A stretch of DNA of 8,647 bases from Pseudomonadota bacterium (GCA_023435545.1 JAEYRQ010000029.1:1-8647), one strand, 5' to 3'; positions 1-7,749 are shown, counted from the stretch's first letter. Notes: generated by a model not told the origin, from the letters alone. Made by a program: numbers and translations.

Positions 1-563
1 CCGTAGATTAGTTCTTACACAGCTTAGTCGCGTTAACGGCTACGTCATTAAACAGTTGTGATTTGCTTTCAAATTTCTCCGTAGATTAGTTCTTACACAG
101 CAATGATATCGTCCTGGAAAGAGCCAATATCGTTGTGATTTGCTTTCAAATTTCTCCGTAGATTAGTTCTTACACAGCGTTACAGGCTACACCAGCCCCG
201 CATCCTCCGTTGTGATTTGCTTTCAAATTTCTCCGTAGATTAGTTCTTACACAGCTCAGGGGAGTTATCCTTGTCGGTAGATGCCGTTGTGATTTGCTTT
301 CAAATTTCTCCGTAGATTAGTTCTTACACAGCCTTTTCTGAATACCTTTTGAAGTGAGAATTGTTGTGATTTGCTTTCAAATTTCTCCGTAGATTAGTTC
401 TTACACAGCGTTCTGGTGGACATTGACCGTATCGTCATTGTTGTGATTTGCTTTCAAATTTCTCCGTAGATTAGTTCTTACACAGCATTAGAGTCTCAGA
501 ACTTGCAGCCAAGGGTGTTGTGATTTGCTTTCAAATTTCTCCGTAGATTAGTTCTTACACAGC
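1..563 (+). CRISPR. Type II-C CRISPR array, truncated at the left edge; 47-bp repeat, 30-nt spacers
   Basis: Seven complete 47-bp repeats lie at 55-101, 132-178, 209-255, 286-332, 363-409, 440-486 and 517-563. Positions 1-23 are the last 23 nt of another repeat, so the array continues off the window. All copies are identical, including the last. Spacers lie at 24-54 (31 nt), 102-131, 179-208, 256-285, 333-362, 410-439 and 487-516 (30 nt each), all different, with no match elsewhere in the window that I noticed. The repeat starts GTTGTGATTTGCTTTCAAAT and ends TTCTTACACAGC; the 47-nt length and this start are typical of Bacteroidota II-C loci (from memory). Strand was chosen because repeat positions 1-17 are complementary to the tracrRNA anti-repeat at 6821-6837, so crRNAs read as spacer then repeat on the plus strand, toward cas2. 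The leader should then lie to the left, outside the window. The spacer targets and the PAM cannot be read from this sequence. Confidence 0.99.
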
Positions 564-570
564 AGAACAT

Positions 571-615
571 GCGGAAAACCGCTCCAGAGAAGGGTTTCGC
601 CAGTTTTTGGCGAAA
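571..615 (+). other. Array trailer with two stable hairpins
   Basis: Directly after the last repeat come two perfect inverted repeats. GCGG/CCGC (571-574, 579-582) encloses an AAAA loop, and TTTCGCCA/TGGCGAAA (595-602, 608-615) encloses a 5-nt loop. They precede the terminator at 616-646, so the 3' end of the array transcript would carry three hairpins in a row. They could protect the transcript end or simply be part of a compound terminator. There is no coding potential. The structures are seen directly; the role is inferred. Confidence 0.5.
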
Positions 616-646
616 AAGAAAAACGGATAGACAATCCGTTTTTCTT
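616..646. terminator. Bidirectional rho-independent terminator between the CRISPR array and cas2
   Basis: A perfect 13-bp inverted repeat, AAGAAAAACGGAT (616-628) and ATCCGTTTTTCTT (634-646), encloses a 5-nt loop. The outer part of each arm is A-rich on one side and T-rich on the other, so both strands give a hairpin followed by a U-rich tract. This fits its position between two convergent units: the array read rightward and the cas9-cas1-cas2 operon read leftward, whose last stop codon is at 721. Confidence 0.85.
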
Positions 647-720
647 GCTTCTATAAGTCAGTTTTTTCCTTGCTTCTAGCTTTCTAAACTAATTTCATCC
701 CGGTTGAGTCCTTTCAAGAG

Positions 721-1110
<390 letters not shown>

Positions 1111-1146
1111 CTAAACTTTATGCTTTCTGAGCTAACACTATCATAG

Positions 1147-2061
1147 CTAATCCAGTACAGGATACAAGATTCGCTTCCCTTTCCCTTCAAAGCATCTAGC
1201 TAAACTTGCAGTTGTCCTTTGTACAGCAGTCATTAAAGGGCTCATTTCTTCGTCTATCCGAACATCCCGTCCCGGAATCTCTAACAAGGTTCTCTTCATA
1301 TTGGGCGTCATTTCCAGAAATTTGCCATTCATACTCACTATCTCACACACTATTCTGTCAACAAAGGGTCGATATGGCTCCATTATGTCATCTGCAAGAC
1401 AATAGGAATTGTATTGATTACGATGGAATATGCCAAGCGTGGGCAGTAGTCCAGAACCTACCAAGCTTCTGGCCACCAGTGCACGCAGTATTGCATACCC
1501 ATAATTGAGTAGATTATTCGGCGGATCACCTTCACGATGTCGTGTAAAGTTGAGATGTAATGGAAAAAGATGTTTCCAGTAGTAGGCAGCGGCCTTGGCT
1601 TCCAGATTTTCGCTATCTCCGCTCCTTACCGATCTTGAATATCGCTCGAGGAGTTTAGCATCCTGTCGCTCGATCCCAAGTAGCGCCGCCTGATTCGATA
1701 TTTTTGCGGCAACAGTCTGTTGCCAAAGCTGCTTCTTTAGGGGAACCGATGCATCGATCTGAGACTTAAACTTCTGACTTTGCAAACTATGCCCATCAAG
1801 GTTCAACATTAACCCCGTCGGGTGTCGAGTCCGATTACAGGTAATAATCGCTACATTATTCTCCAGCAGCTTAGCCATCAATGCCTGAGTGACGGTAATC
1901 TGTTGATGATCCAATATTACAATGCCGAGATCTTCAATGGGAGTCTGCCTAGTTTCTGCAATAAGACGCACTCCCTTTTCTTCGGGCAACTCAATCAACA
2001 TCTGCTCATTTGCAGTTTTCAAGTACGCGGGGTTGCCAAAATAAAGGGTTCGTTTTATCAT
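1147..2061 (-). CDS. cas1: CRISPR integrase Cas1 (type II-C)
   Basis: The 304-aa product is the metal-dependent DNA integrase that, with Cas2, inserts new spacers at the leader end of the array. The N-terminal beta domain starts MIKRTLYFGNPAYLKT, and the IEDLGIVILDH stretch (42-52) and the PLKKQLWQQTVAAKISNQA segment (107-125) are typical of type II Cas1. The expected catalytic residues are all visible: E154 (in NLEAKAAAYYW), H213 (in LGIFHRNQ), and D225 and E228 (in ADDIMEPYRP). The H-to-D and H-to-E spacings of 12 and 15 match those I recall for Streptococcus pyogenes Cas1. Length is normal for the family and the frame is intact. The ATG at 2061 shares its A with the cas9 stop (TAATG), which implies translational coupling to cas9. 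The stop is TAG at 1147-1149. Confidence 0.98.
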   Translation of the reverse strand: MIKRTLYFGNPAYLKTANEQMLIELPEEKGVRLIAETRQTPIEDLGIVILDHQQITVTQALMAKLLENNVAIITCNRTRHPTGLMLNLDGHSLQSQKFKSQIDASVPLKKQLWQQTVAAKISNQAALLGIERQDAKLLERYSRSVRSGDSENLEAKAAAYYWKHLFPLHLNFTRHREGDPPNNLLNYGYAILRALVARSLVGSGLLPTLGIFHRNQYNSYCLADDIMEPYRPFVDRIVCEIVSMNGKFLEMTPNMKRTLLEIPGRDVRIDEEMSPLMTAVQRTTASLARCFEGKGKRILYPVLD

Positions 2062-5000
2062 TAGTCCTGTCGTAGTTTGCCAGATAGATCATATCCTTCA
2101 ATCACCCGTTTCTTGTCAATCTTCGCAATTGCAAGCTGGTTTGGATCTAATGAACGTCGCGTCTTGCCCATACTGATCTCACCAAGGCGGGACACTTCAA
2201 GTTTAACACAGCGTTCCTTTATCATTATACCTTCGATTGATCGTTCCATTTTATTTAAAGCAGAAAACTCTACTTTATTTACTATAGGAATAGCAATATC
2301 ATGACGAACACAAAAGAGTCGGTTGCCAGTAAAACTAACCACCTTATAGACCTGATGACTATGTAATCCAGCCAGCTCAGCAGCGCCAATTGAATTATTA
2401 TGAGCTAGCTCAGATTCATCGGGTACATATACCAGATCGTTCGGCGACAATGAAAATAAGAAAACACCTTTGTCATTATTAATCGGAATAAACGGCATCT
2501 CGCGACGATCAGCCTCTGGCAGTCCTGCTCTCCATTTCTGATATTCAATCACTTCATTCAAGGGAATCGTTTCATAATTCCTCTTTCCATCCTTCTCGTA
2601 AACAGCAAAGAACAAGTTGGAATTCTTAGCTGCTATCACAAACTTATTTTTCTTGTTGCCTTTCTCACCTACATTAAACTTGTTTCCCCGAGGCTCATAG
2701 GTTCGAACCTTCAATATTGGTTGATGAATCTTTCCATTGTTCAACCTAACAATATTCTTATTCATCTCTTCTATTCCTTCTGGAGAAAATGCTAATATTT
2801 CTGGTGGGATTATCCTTCCCTTTTCATCAGTTCGGTTCTTATATTCTTCAAGATGCCTTAGCAGAATTTTCTGTATTGCAGTATCCGCTATTGATTCCTT
2901 TATCCTCTTTTCATTAAAAGACTCATCTAAGTTAACCCTGGAAGCCGCGAATAATCCTTGATCATTTTCATCAAGACCCCAATACCAAACTTCTACCCGA
3001 CTAATATTTCGTCCTTCAAATTCATTTTTTAAACCTTTGAAATATTGAACAATTTCTTTTGTCTTAAACCCTTCAAGTAACAGAGACTTTATCTTGTTTC
3101 GAAGTGCCCTATCAACTATATTTTCAACATCATCTAATGCTTTAGAAAGGGAAACTTCTCGCTTCAATCGTAATTTTATCAATCCTGCGACTGTCTCCTG
3201 GTGCATTGCCTTTCTAATCGACCAATTATTTCCTTTGGATTGGAGTTTTTTCACTTTCTTCTTGGCTCCATCAACAGTGTCCCAACTCTCGAAAATATTC
3301 CTGGTTTTGTTAATGATCCTTAAGTTTTGCTTGAAACTCACAATTACTTGCTCAAGCCCAGCGCGTGCATCATTGGCAAAATTTTCCCACGGCAATGAGA
3401 AGCTCGTCGGCACCTCGCGCTCCACCTGACGTTGATTTTTTTGATCATAATAGGAAGCTCTTTCGAAAAGACGCAGTTTTCTTTGTAAATCAAAACGCTC
3501 CCGGGATTTTGCATGAAGGTTATTTAGCAGATTAACGTGGTCTCTTGAAGTACAGGCTATTATTAACGCATCCACGGCGTGGTGTCTATGATCAATCCGT
3601 TTCTTATCAAACCCCTTAGAGAATTCTAACGGAATTGAAGGGATGAGCTTTTGATGATTAGTTGTTAGCGCTGTAAATGACTGTGTATCAATGAGAGCGT
3701 TCATTCTTACAAAGCGTGGTAATATTAAATCGTTCCATAGGTTATTCAATCCCCAATCATTTCTCAACTTAGCTGTAATCTTTCCGTTACACTGAACCAG
3801 ATTCTTGGAATTAACGCCGTCGTCATTGGTCTCTGATCGAACAATGTTTGAAAGAACATTACAAATAAACTTTGAAATATATCGAGTGTCATTCAATTGC
3901 CTCTCGATCATTTTTTCAGGTATTTCTTCCATCAATAACCGAGATTTCTTGCTTCTGTTTTTTGCATAATTGTTGCTAACAAAATCCTCATACTCATTAA
4001 CAGAAAATATCTGAACAGATTTGCCCAATCCAGTCTGAACGATTTCTCCATGATGATTTTTGATAAATGCAAGTCCTAGCTCATTGTCTTTCAGTTTATT
4101 CACTGCAGACTCACAAATAACCTTATTGTTAAAGCTGTCGTCAAAATAGACGCTTTGCGGAATAATATGCTCTACTTCGTATTCCGGGGTAAATAGCCTG
4201 TTCAGTGGTATAACCTCACCTGTATAGGGCGAACGATACTTCTGCTCTAACCAAAGTTTGTACCGTAAAAGATCGGCTCTTGACGGTTGAGCGGTCTTAC
4301 TGATTTTTAGAATGTCATCCGGAACTTCTACGCTGGAACTGAGAACCCCATCCTCATAAATTTTGAGTATCTCCTGTTGTGCTGGCGAATAAGGTCTTAC
4401 GTTCTCCACTTCATGATCATTCGATAATTCAGCAAGCAAGGATTTAATTCGGAGATTGGTATTTTCGTTCTCTACGATTCTGGATGATAGCCTGTTTCTT
4501 TCGTCAGCGGTATTTTTCATATCCCGCCCTAGTTCAACATGTATCTCATCAAAAAAGCCAGAATTACCATTGCCATACTTAATCCAAATATCTCGCACCA
4601 CCCTAAGAGTTTCCGTCACTACTTGTTCGACGATTGGATTACGCAATGAATGTTGATTAAACACCTTTAGATATCGTTCAAGCTCCTCTACAGAATTCCA
4701 CTTTCTCACTTCACCAGCTTCTGAATGACGGCCATAGATTATATAACTTGCCAGCCAAACTGGAAGGCCTTGAAAATCGGTAACGGTATTGAAATCCCGA
4801 ACTTTGTCCCGAACCCTATCAGGTATGCTGCTATCAAGTTCCGCATTGAGAATTTTCTCAATCCTGGATCTTATAGCGTCTTGGATATCATCCTCTTTCC
4901 AAAATTCCCCCACTCGCATTAAGGGCAAAAGCTTCATGAGAGCCTTCTTTGAAAAACTCCCATATGCCGGCTCAAAAGGTGGAAATTTCCTAAAGCAATC

Positions 5001-6776
5001 AACAAAGGATGTTTCATTCAAACAGTGCTTTGAAGCAAATTTTCGAAGCGCCTTTTCAAACTCAACTTTATCTTTAACAGAGTAAATCAGGTGCCATAAA
5101 TCATGTTCGACTGTCTGGGTCAGAAAATCCTTCGGAACCCCCTCAACTCTCGAAAGATGCGACAGGATCAGGTAAGCAGTTTCATTGCAGGGATAGGTTT
5201 TATCCTCTACATAATTCCACCTGTACTTTTCGACTTCAGCCTTTAGCATTTTCCCTTTCAGACCCCTACCATCCATAAGATATTGTAATAGGACATCTTG
5301 TTTAATCTCCTTTTTCAGGCTTAGAAATCTGTACAAATTTTCCAGCTCTCTAAAAGAGGGTAAAAAATCCGCTGTTACGTTGACATCCGAATCCTTCTTG
5401 TAGATCCGAAGGTTATGTATCCATTGCCAGACTCTAAATTCCTGAAAGCAGGGGTGCGACTTCGGAATGGCTTTCAAATATCTCTTTTCCTGCCTACCGT
5501 CCTTATCGGTAAAGGTTCTGAATTCCAAAGCACATTCTGCTATCAGCGATTTTTTACTTTTTAAGGGGCGCTGATAGAAAAGGATGTCATTCAATATCAA
5601 ATTAACAAGGTCACGTTTGCATAGTTGCACCTGATGGGATTCGTTGTTCCTGTAAAGCTCACGAATACAGTCGTTGAGTATCGACTGGTCCTGAAGTTCC
5701 TTATGAAAAACCTTCTGTGCTTCAAGGATTCGTTTTAACTCGTCCTTGTAGAAGTGTCTTTCTATCGTTCTGACTAATTTGCCTTTAATTTTCTGATCCG
5801 GTTTATCCAGTAAAGTTTCATAGATAAACTCTCCAACTGTCTTACCTGACGCTTCAATGTCTTTCTCAGTTTTCTTCTTTATTAATGTCCAGTCATCGCT
5901 CCCAGGCGCACGAAAACTCCGCTTCACATTGCCTTCCTTATCCTTCCTTAAAGTACCATCCTCATTCAAATCTGTGGTCACGATAAAGTCCCTGGTTTTA
6001 TCCTTCCACTCGAATAATGGAATCTTACTTGACCTCCTGTAAACCCAACCATTTTCAAGAATTAAGGAATACCAAGGTTCTGACGCACTTTTATGAATTT
6101 CGTCTTGCAGAACATCAACAACTTTCAAAGAGTAATACTCAATCAATTTGTTAGGCTTTTCTTGATCTTCCTCTTCCCGTAATTGATAGTATCCACGCTT
6201 CTGATTGAAGTTCAAAATGATCCATGAGAGTTCTTCCTTCGATATTCTTTCCGTCAATGCTTTTTTTCGCAGGTAATATATGGTCCAATCATAGGGAACT
6301 TTTCGTCCATTTACCATCTCTGGCTGGCGGGCAATAAACTCCTTCATCATTTCATCAAAAGAAGATTGAAAAAGAAAGGAATACTGATACCTTTCTTTCT
6401 CTACATTCCAATTCTTTTTGTAAGCAATCTTTGGTTCTACCTCCTCTTTGAATTTTCCCAGTTTCTGCTCAAAATCAATTGCTTCTTCATAATGTTTTGG
6501 AAGAAAGCCGAGTACGTGTAATACCCTGTGTAAACGCTCCCTTCGTAGCAGGTGACGTTCCCTGAGTCGCCTAACACCTCTGTATCGGGTACGCTCAGCT
6601 GTCTGGGAAATGGAATTTCCTTTTTGAAACTCACCAATAATATCCTGACTCATTGGGATTATCCGGCTTCCGAGGCCTATAATCTCACCCTCTTTCTTGT
6701 CAAAATCGTGATTTACCAGCGACCAGCCAATAGAGTTTGTACCGAGATCAAGGCCGAGAATTTTCTTCCTGTTCAT
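2061..6776 (-). CDS. cas9: CRISPR-associated RNA-guided DNA endonuclease Cas9, large type II-C form
   Basis: The 1571-aa effector should bind crRNA:tracrRNA and cut both strands of target DNA. RuvC-I is at the N-terminus (ILGLDLGTNSIGW, catalytic D10). An Arg-rich bridge helix follows at about 62-93, then a long recognition lobe (about 94-735). RuvC-II is IHVELGRDM with E748. The HNH core is EYEVEHIIPQS with H870, and N893 lies 23 residues on, as H840 and N863 do in S. pyogenes Cas9. RuvC-III is DHRHHAVDALIIA with H1066 and D1069. All catalytic residues are therefore present. The WED/PAM-interacting part begins near LKVRTYEPRG (about 1355) and includes NDLVYVP and YKVVSFTGNRLFCV. It is far longer than the compact II-C forms (about 1000-1100 aa) and longer than the roughly 1400-1500 aa I recall for Bacteroidota. 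The ATG at 6776 is preceded by an A-rich stretch. The gene is first in the operon, divergent from tracrRNA. PAM preference cannot be inferred. Confidence 0.98.
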   Translation of the reverse strand: MNRKKILGLDLGTNSIGWSLVNHDFDKKEGEIIGLGSRIIPMSQDIIGEFQKGNSISQTAERTRYRGVRRLRERHLLRRERLHRVLHVLGFLPKHYEEAIDFEQKLGKFKEEVEPKIAYKKNWNVEKERYQYSFLFQSSFDEMMKEFIARQPEMVNGRKVPYDWTIYYLRKKALTERISKEELSWIILNFNQKRGYYQLREEEDQEKPNKLIEYYSLKVVDVLQDEIHKSASEPWYSLILENGWVYRRSSKIPLFEWKDKTRDFIVTTDLNEDGTLRKDKEGNVKRSFRAPGSDDWTLIKKKTEKDIEASGKTVGEFIYETLLDKPDQKIKGKLVRTIERHFYKDELKRILEAQKVFHKELQDQSILNDCIRELYRNNESHQVQLCKRDLVNLILNDILFYQRPLKSKKSLIAECALEFRTFTDKDGRQEKRYLKAIPKSHPCFQEFRVWQWIHNLRIYKKDSDVNVTADFLPSFRELENLYRFLSLKKEIKQDVLLQYLMDGRGLKGKMLKAEVEKYRWNYVEDKTYPCNETAYLILSHLSRVEGVPKDFLTQTVEHDLWHLIYSVKDKVEFEKALRKFASKHCLNETSFVDCFRKFPPFEPAYGSFSKKALMKLLPLMRVGEFWKEDDIQDAIRSRIEKILNAELDSSIPDRVRDKVRDFNTVTDFQGLPVWLASYIIYGRHSEAGEVRKWNSVEELERYLKVFNQHSLRNPIVEQVVTETLRVVRDIWIKYGNGNSGFFDEIHVELGRDMKNTADERNRLSSRIVENENTNLRIKSLLAELSNDHEVENVRPYSPAQQEILKIYEDGVLSSSVEVPDDILKISKTAQPSRADLLRYKLWLEQKYRSPYTGEVIPLNRLFTPEYEVEHIIPQSVYFDDSFNNKVICESAVNKLKDNELGLAFIKNHHGEIVQTGLGKSVQIFSVNEYEDFVSNNYAKNRSKKSRLLMEEIPEKMIERQLNDTRYISKFICNVLSNIVRSETNDDGVNSKNLVQCNGKITAKLRNDWGLNNLWNDLILPRFVRMNALIDTQSFTALTTNHQKLIPSIPLEFSKGFDKKRIDHRHHAVDALIIACTSRDHVNLLNNLHAKSRERFDLQRKLRLFERASYYDQKNQRQVEREVPTSFSLPWENFANDARAGLEQVIVSFKQNLRIINKTRNIFESWDTVDGAKKKVKKLQSKGNNWSIRKAMHQETVAGLIKLRLKREVSLSKALDDVENIVDRALRNKIKSLLLEGFKTKEIVQYFKGLKNEFEGRNISRVEVWYWGLDENDQGLFAASRVNLDESFNEKRIKESIADTAIQKILLRHLEEYKNRTDEKGRIIPPEILAFSPEGIEEMNKNIVRLNNGKIHQPILKVRTYEPRGNKFNVGEKGNKKNKFVIAAKNSNLFFAVYEKDGKRNYETIPLNEVIEYQKWRAGLPEADRREMPFIPINNDKGVFLFSLSPNDLVYVPDESELAHNNSIGAAELAGLHSHQVYKVVSFTGNRLFCVRHDIAIPIVNKVEFSALNKMERSIEGIMIKERCVKLEVSRLGEISMGKTRRSLDPNQLAIAKIDKKRVIEGYDLSGKLRQD

Positions 6777-6802
6777 TTTTTTTGGGTTTTTGGATTTAGA
6801 TT

Positions 6803-6836
6803 TAATCGTATCTTGGTTCCTGAAAGCAAATCACAA
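6803..6836 (-). promoter_or_regulatory. Candidate cas9 operon promoter embedded in the anti-repeat
   Basis: Read toward cas9, the anti-repeat gives TTTG (6830-6827), 16 nt, then TACGATTA (6810-6803). The CRISPR repeat has the same arrangement: TTTG at repeat positions 8-11, 16 nt, then TAGATTAG at 28-35. Bacteroidota promoters use TTTG near -33 and TAnnTTTG near -7, usually about 19-21 nt apart, so both sites are imperfect. Initiation a few nt after 6803 would leave a leader of about 20 nt before the cas9 ATG, which is reasonable. The geometry is seen directly; promoter function is inferred. Confidence 0.3.
6809..6816 (+). promoter_or_regulatory. Candidate tracrRNA -7 element
   Basis: TATCTTGG differs at one position from the Bacteroidota -7 consensus TAnnTTTG. 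It ends 4 bases before the anti-repeat, so transcription would begin at about 6821, exactly where complementarity to the repeat starts. The -33 match is poor: TTTG at 6789-6792 is 16 bp away, closer than usual. An alternative -7 is TAGATTTA at 6797-6804. Confidence 0.35.
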
Positions 6837-6898
6837 TAAGGATTATTCCGTTGTGAAAACTTATAAGTCGCCTCGCCTTACAATGCGGGGCTTTTTTT
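6821..6898 (+). ncRNA. tracrRNA
   Basis: Positions 6821-6836 (TGAAAGCAAATCACAA) are the exact reverse complement of CRISPR repeat positions 2-17, and U6837 adds a G-U pair with repeat position 1. This gives an uninterrupted 17-bp crRNA:tracrRNA duplex, without the internal bulge of the S. pyogenes duplex. Next come a small nexus-like hairpin (GGA 6840-6842 with UCC 6847-6849), a second small hairpin (GUU 6850-6852 with AAC 6858-6860), an AU-rich linker, and a terminator stem-loop ending in seven T. The order and compactness match known Bacteroidota II-C tracrRNAs. The RNA is divergent from cas9 and begins about 45 bp from its start codon. The 5' end is inferred; a longer primary transcript is possible. 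Confidence 0.93.
6870..6898 (+). terminator. Rho-independent terminator of tracrRNA
   Basis: GCCTCGC (6870-6876) pairs with GCGGGGC (6885-6891) in a 7-bp stem with one U-G wobble and an 8-nt loop, followed directly by T7 (6892-6898). The stem is probably also the last structural module of tracrRNA bound by Cas9. Confidence 0.92.
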
Positions 6899-7185
6899 AT
6901 TTCAGAACGCACCATTGAATTTTGAAAACTAAATATAAACTAACGAAATAGTTTTCTAAAAGTCAATACATAAGTACTTCCTTTTCAATAGACACAGATT
7001 CAACCTATAAACCGAATGAAAGATTTTCGGTTGATCGTTTATTCTGAATACCCGGCTTAGCGTAGAAGTTTTCCGTTGACCAGTATATTTGAACATGATG
7101 TTTCCAAGCTATCCCGTGAATTTACGTGACGTACAATCCATTGACCCGCTGACTACATTTATATCAGAGAAAAAGATTAGTGAAT
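6899..7185. other. AT-rich intergenic stretch with no convincing gene
   Basis: This separates the CRISPR-Cas locus from the lipoprotein gene's terminator. I see no recognisable protein. It holds a perfect 8-bp inverted repeat, GAAAACTA (6924-6931) and TAGTTTTC (6949-6956), separated by 17 bp, which could be an operator but is short enough to occur by chance here. It also holds a consensus TAnnTTTG sequence on the plus strand at 7084-7091, followed by a 30-codon open frame at 7095-7187. If the cas9 promoter is not in the anti-repeat, it probably lies here. Confidence 0.6.
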
Positions 7186-7213
7186 AAAAAAAAGGCCGCT
7201 CTTCCGAGCGACC
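7186..7213 (-). terminator. Rho-independent terminator of the lipoprotein gene
   Basis: Read on the minus strand, GGTCGCTC (7213-7206) pairs with GAGCGGCC (7201-7194) through eight pairs, one of them U-G, around a GGAA tetraloop. Eight T (7193-7186) follow. On the plus strand the wobble becomes a C-A mismatch and the T-run is only four, so the minus strand is favoured. It lies 22 bp after the lipoprotein stop codon. Confidence 0.9.
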
Positions 7214-7235
7214 CTTTTGCTATTGGTGATGCGTA

Positions 7236-7724
7236 TTAATCAGTTTTTATTTTCACTTCGTCGTCCTCGACTTTGACTTTGGTGTCGCCGTCTTTACGCT
7301 TGTACTCATCGTCTTCGATCTTGATCTTGGTGTCTCCGCTTTTATATTTCAGCTCATCCCCGTCGATCTTAAGCTTTGCCTCGTCGACACGGTAGTTACC
7401 GTTCTCATTGATAAGGGCATTGTTGACGACTTCGCCGGAATGACCGTAGAAGGTATCGCGGGTGTTGATGTCAACATAAAAATCGACAGGGTTTCCGGCA
7501 CCATCCACATAGCGTCCAGAAGCATCCTGTGTGACCCTGTCGCCAGTCTGCAGGTCCACATAAGCGGCGTCCGACATGCCTGTTCCACCCGTACTCAGCT
7601 CGGAGCTGGTGGTCATGGTTGTACTTCCATCCATTTCATTATCCGTCCCGCCGCTGTTATTGTCGCTGCAGGCGGTGAACGCCAGGATCGTTGCAGCACA
7701 TGATAATAGCATTAACTTCTTCAT
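7236..7724 (-). CDS. Small lipoprotein with charged C-terminal repeats, function unknown
   Basis: The 162-aa product has a lipoprotein signal peptide: MKKLMLLSCA, a short hydrophobic core, and the lipobox FTAC with the lipidated residue at C19. CSDNN after the cleavage site is acidic, as in the Bacteroidota signals that send lipoproteins to the cell surface, so an outer-membrane, possibly surface, location is likely. Residues 21-50 are a Ser/Thr/Gly-rich linker. Two related motifs follow, YVDLQTGDRV (55-64) and YVDINTRDTF (83-92). The C-terminus holds three copies of a 16-residue unit patterned K-hydrophobic-K-hydrophobic-(D/E)-x-D-E (117-132, 133-148, 149-162, the last cut short). I do not recognise a named family; I recall similar small lipoproteins in Chitinophagaceae and Sphingobacteriaceae. 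It is monocistronic, with its own terminator and a sigma-54-like promoter. The alternating charged and hydrophobic pattern suggests beta strands, possibly cation-binding, but this is speculative. Confidence 0.88.
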   Translation of the reverse strand: MKKLMLLSCAATILAFTACSDNNSGGTDNEMDGSTTMTTSSELSTGGTGMSDAAYVDLQTGDRVTQDASGRYVDGAGNPVDFYVDINTRDTFYGHSGEVVNNALINENGNYRVDEAKLKIDGDELKYKSGDTKIKIEDDEYKRKDGDTKVKVEDDEVKIKTD

Positions 7725-7749
7725 TTCTATCGGTTTTTGTTACCGAACA

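Noticed and set aside
1..563. Reading the array on the minus strand, co-directional with the cas operon
   Set aside because: On that strand the crRNA repeat would have the same sense as the anti-repeat and could not pair with the tracrRNA at 6821-6837; the terminator position also favours the plus strand.
1206..1508. 100-codon frame on the plus strand inside cas1
   Set aside because: It is opposite an unmistakable Cas1 and has no similarity to anything; it is a shadow frame.
5470..5480. Repeat-like GGCTTTCAAAT inside cas9
   Set aside because: Only about ten bases match the CRISPR repeat core and none of the flanking repeat; a chance match.
7440..7703. 87-codon frame on the plus strand inside the lipoprotein gene
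   Set aside because: It is antisense to a lipoprotein with clear signal peptide, lipobox, promoter and terminator.
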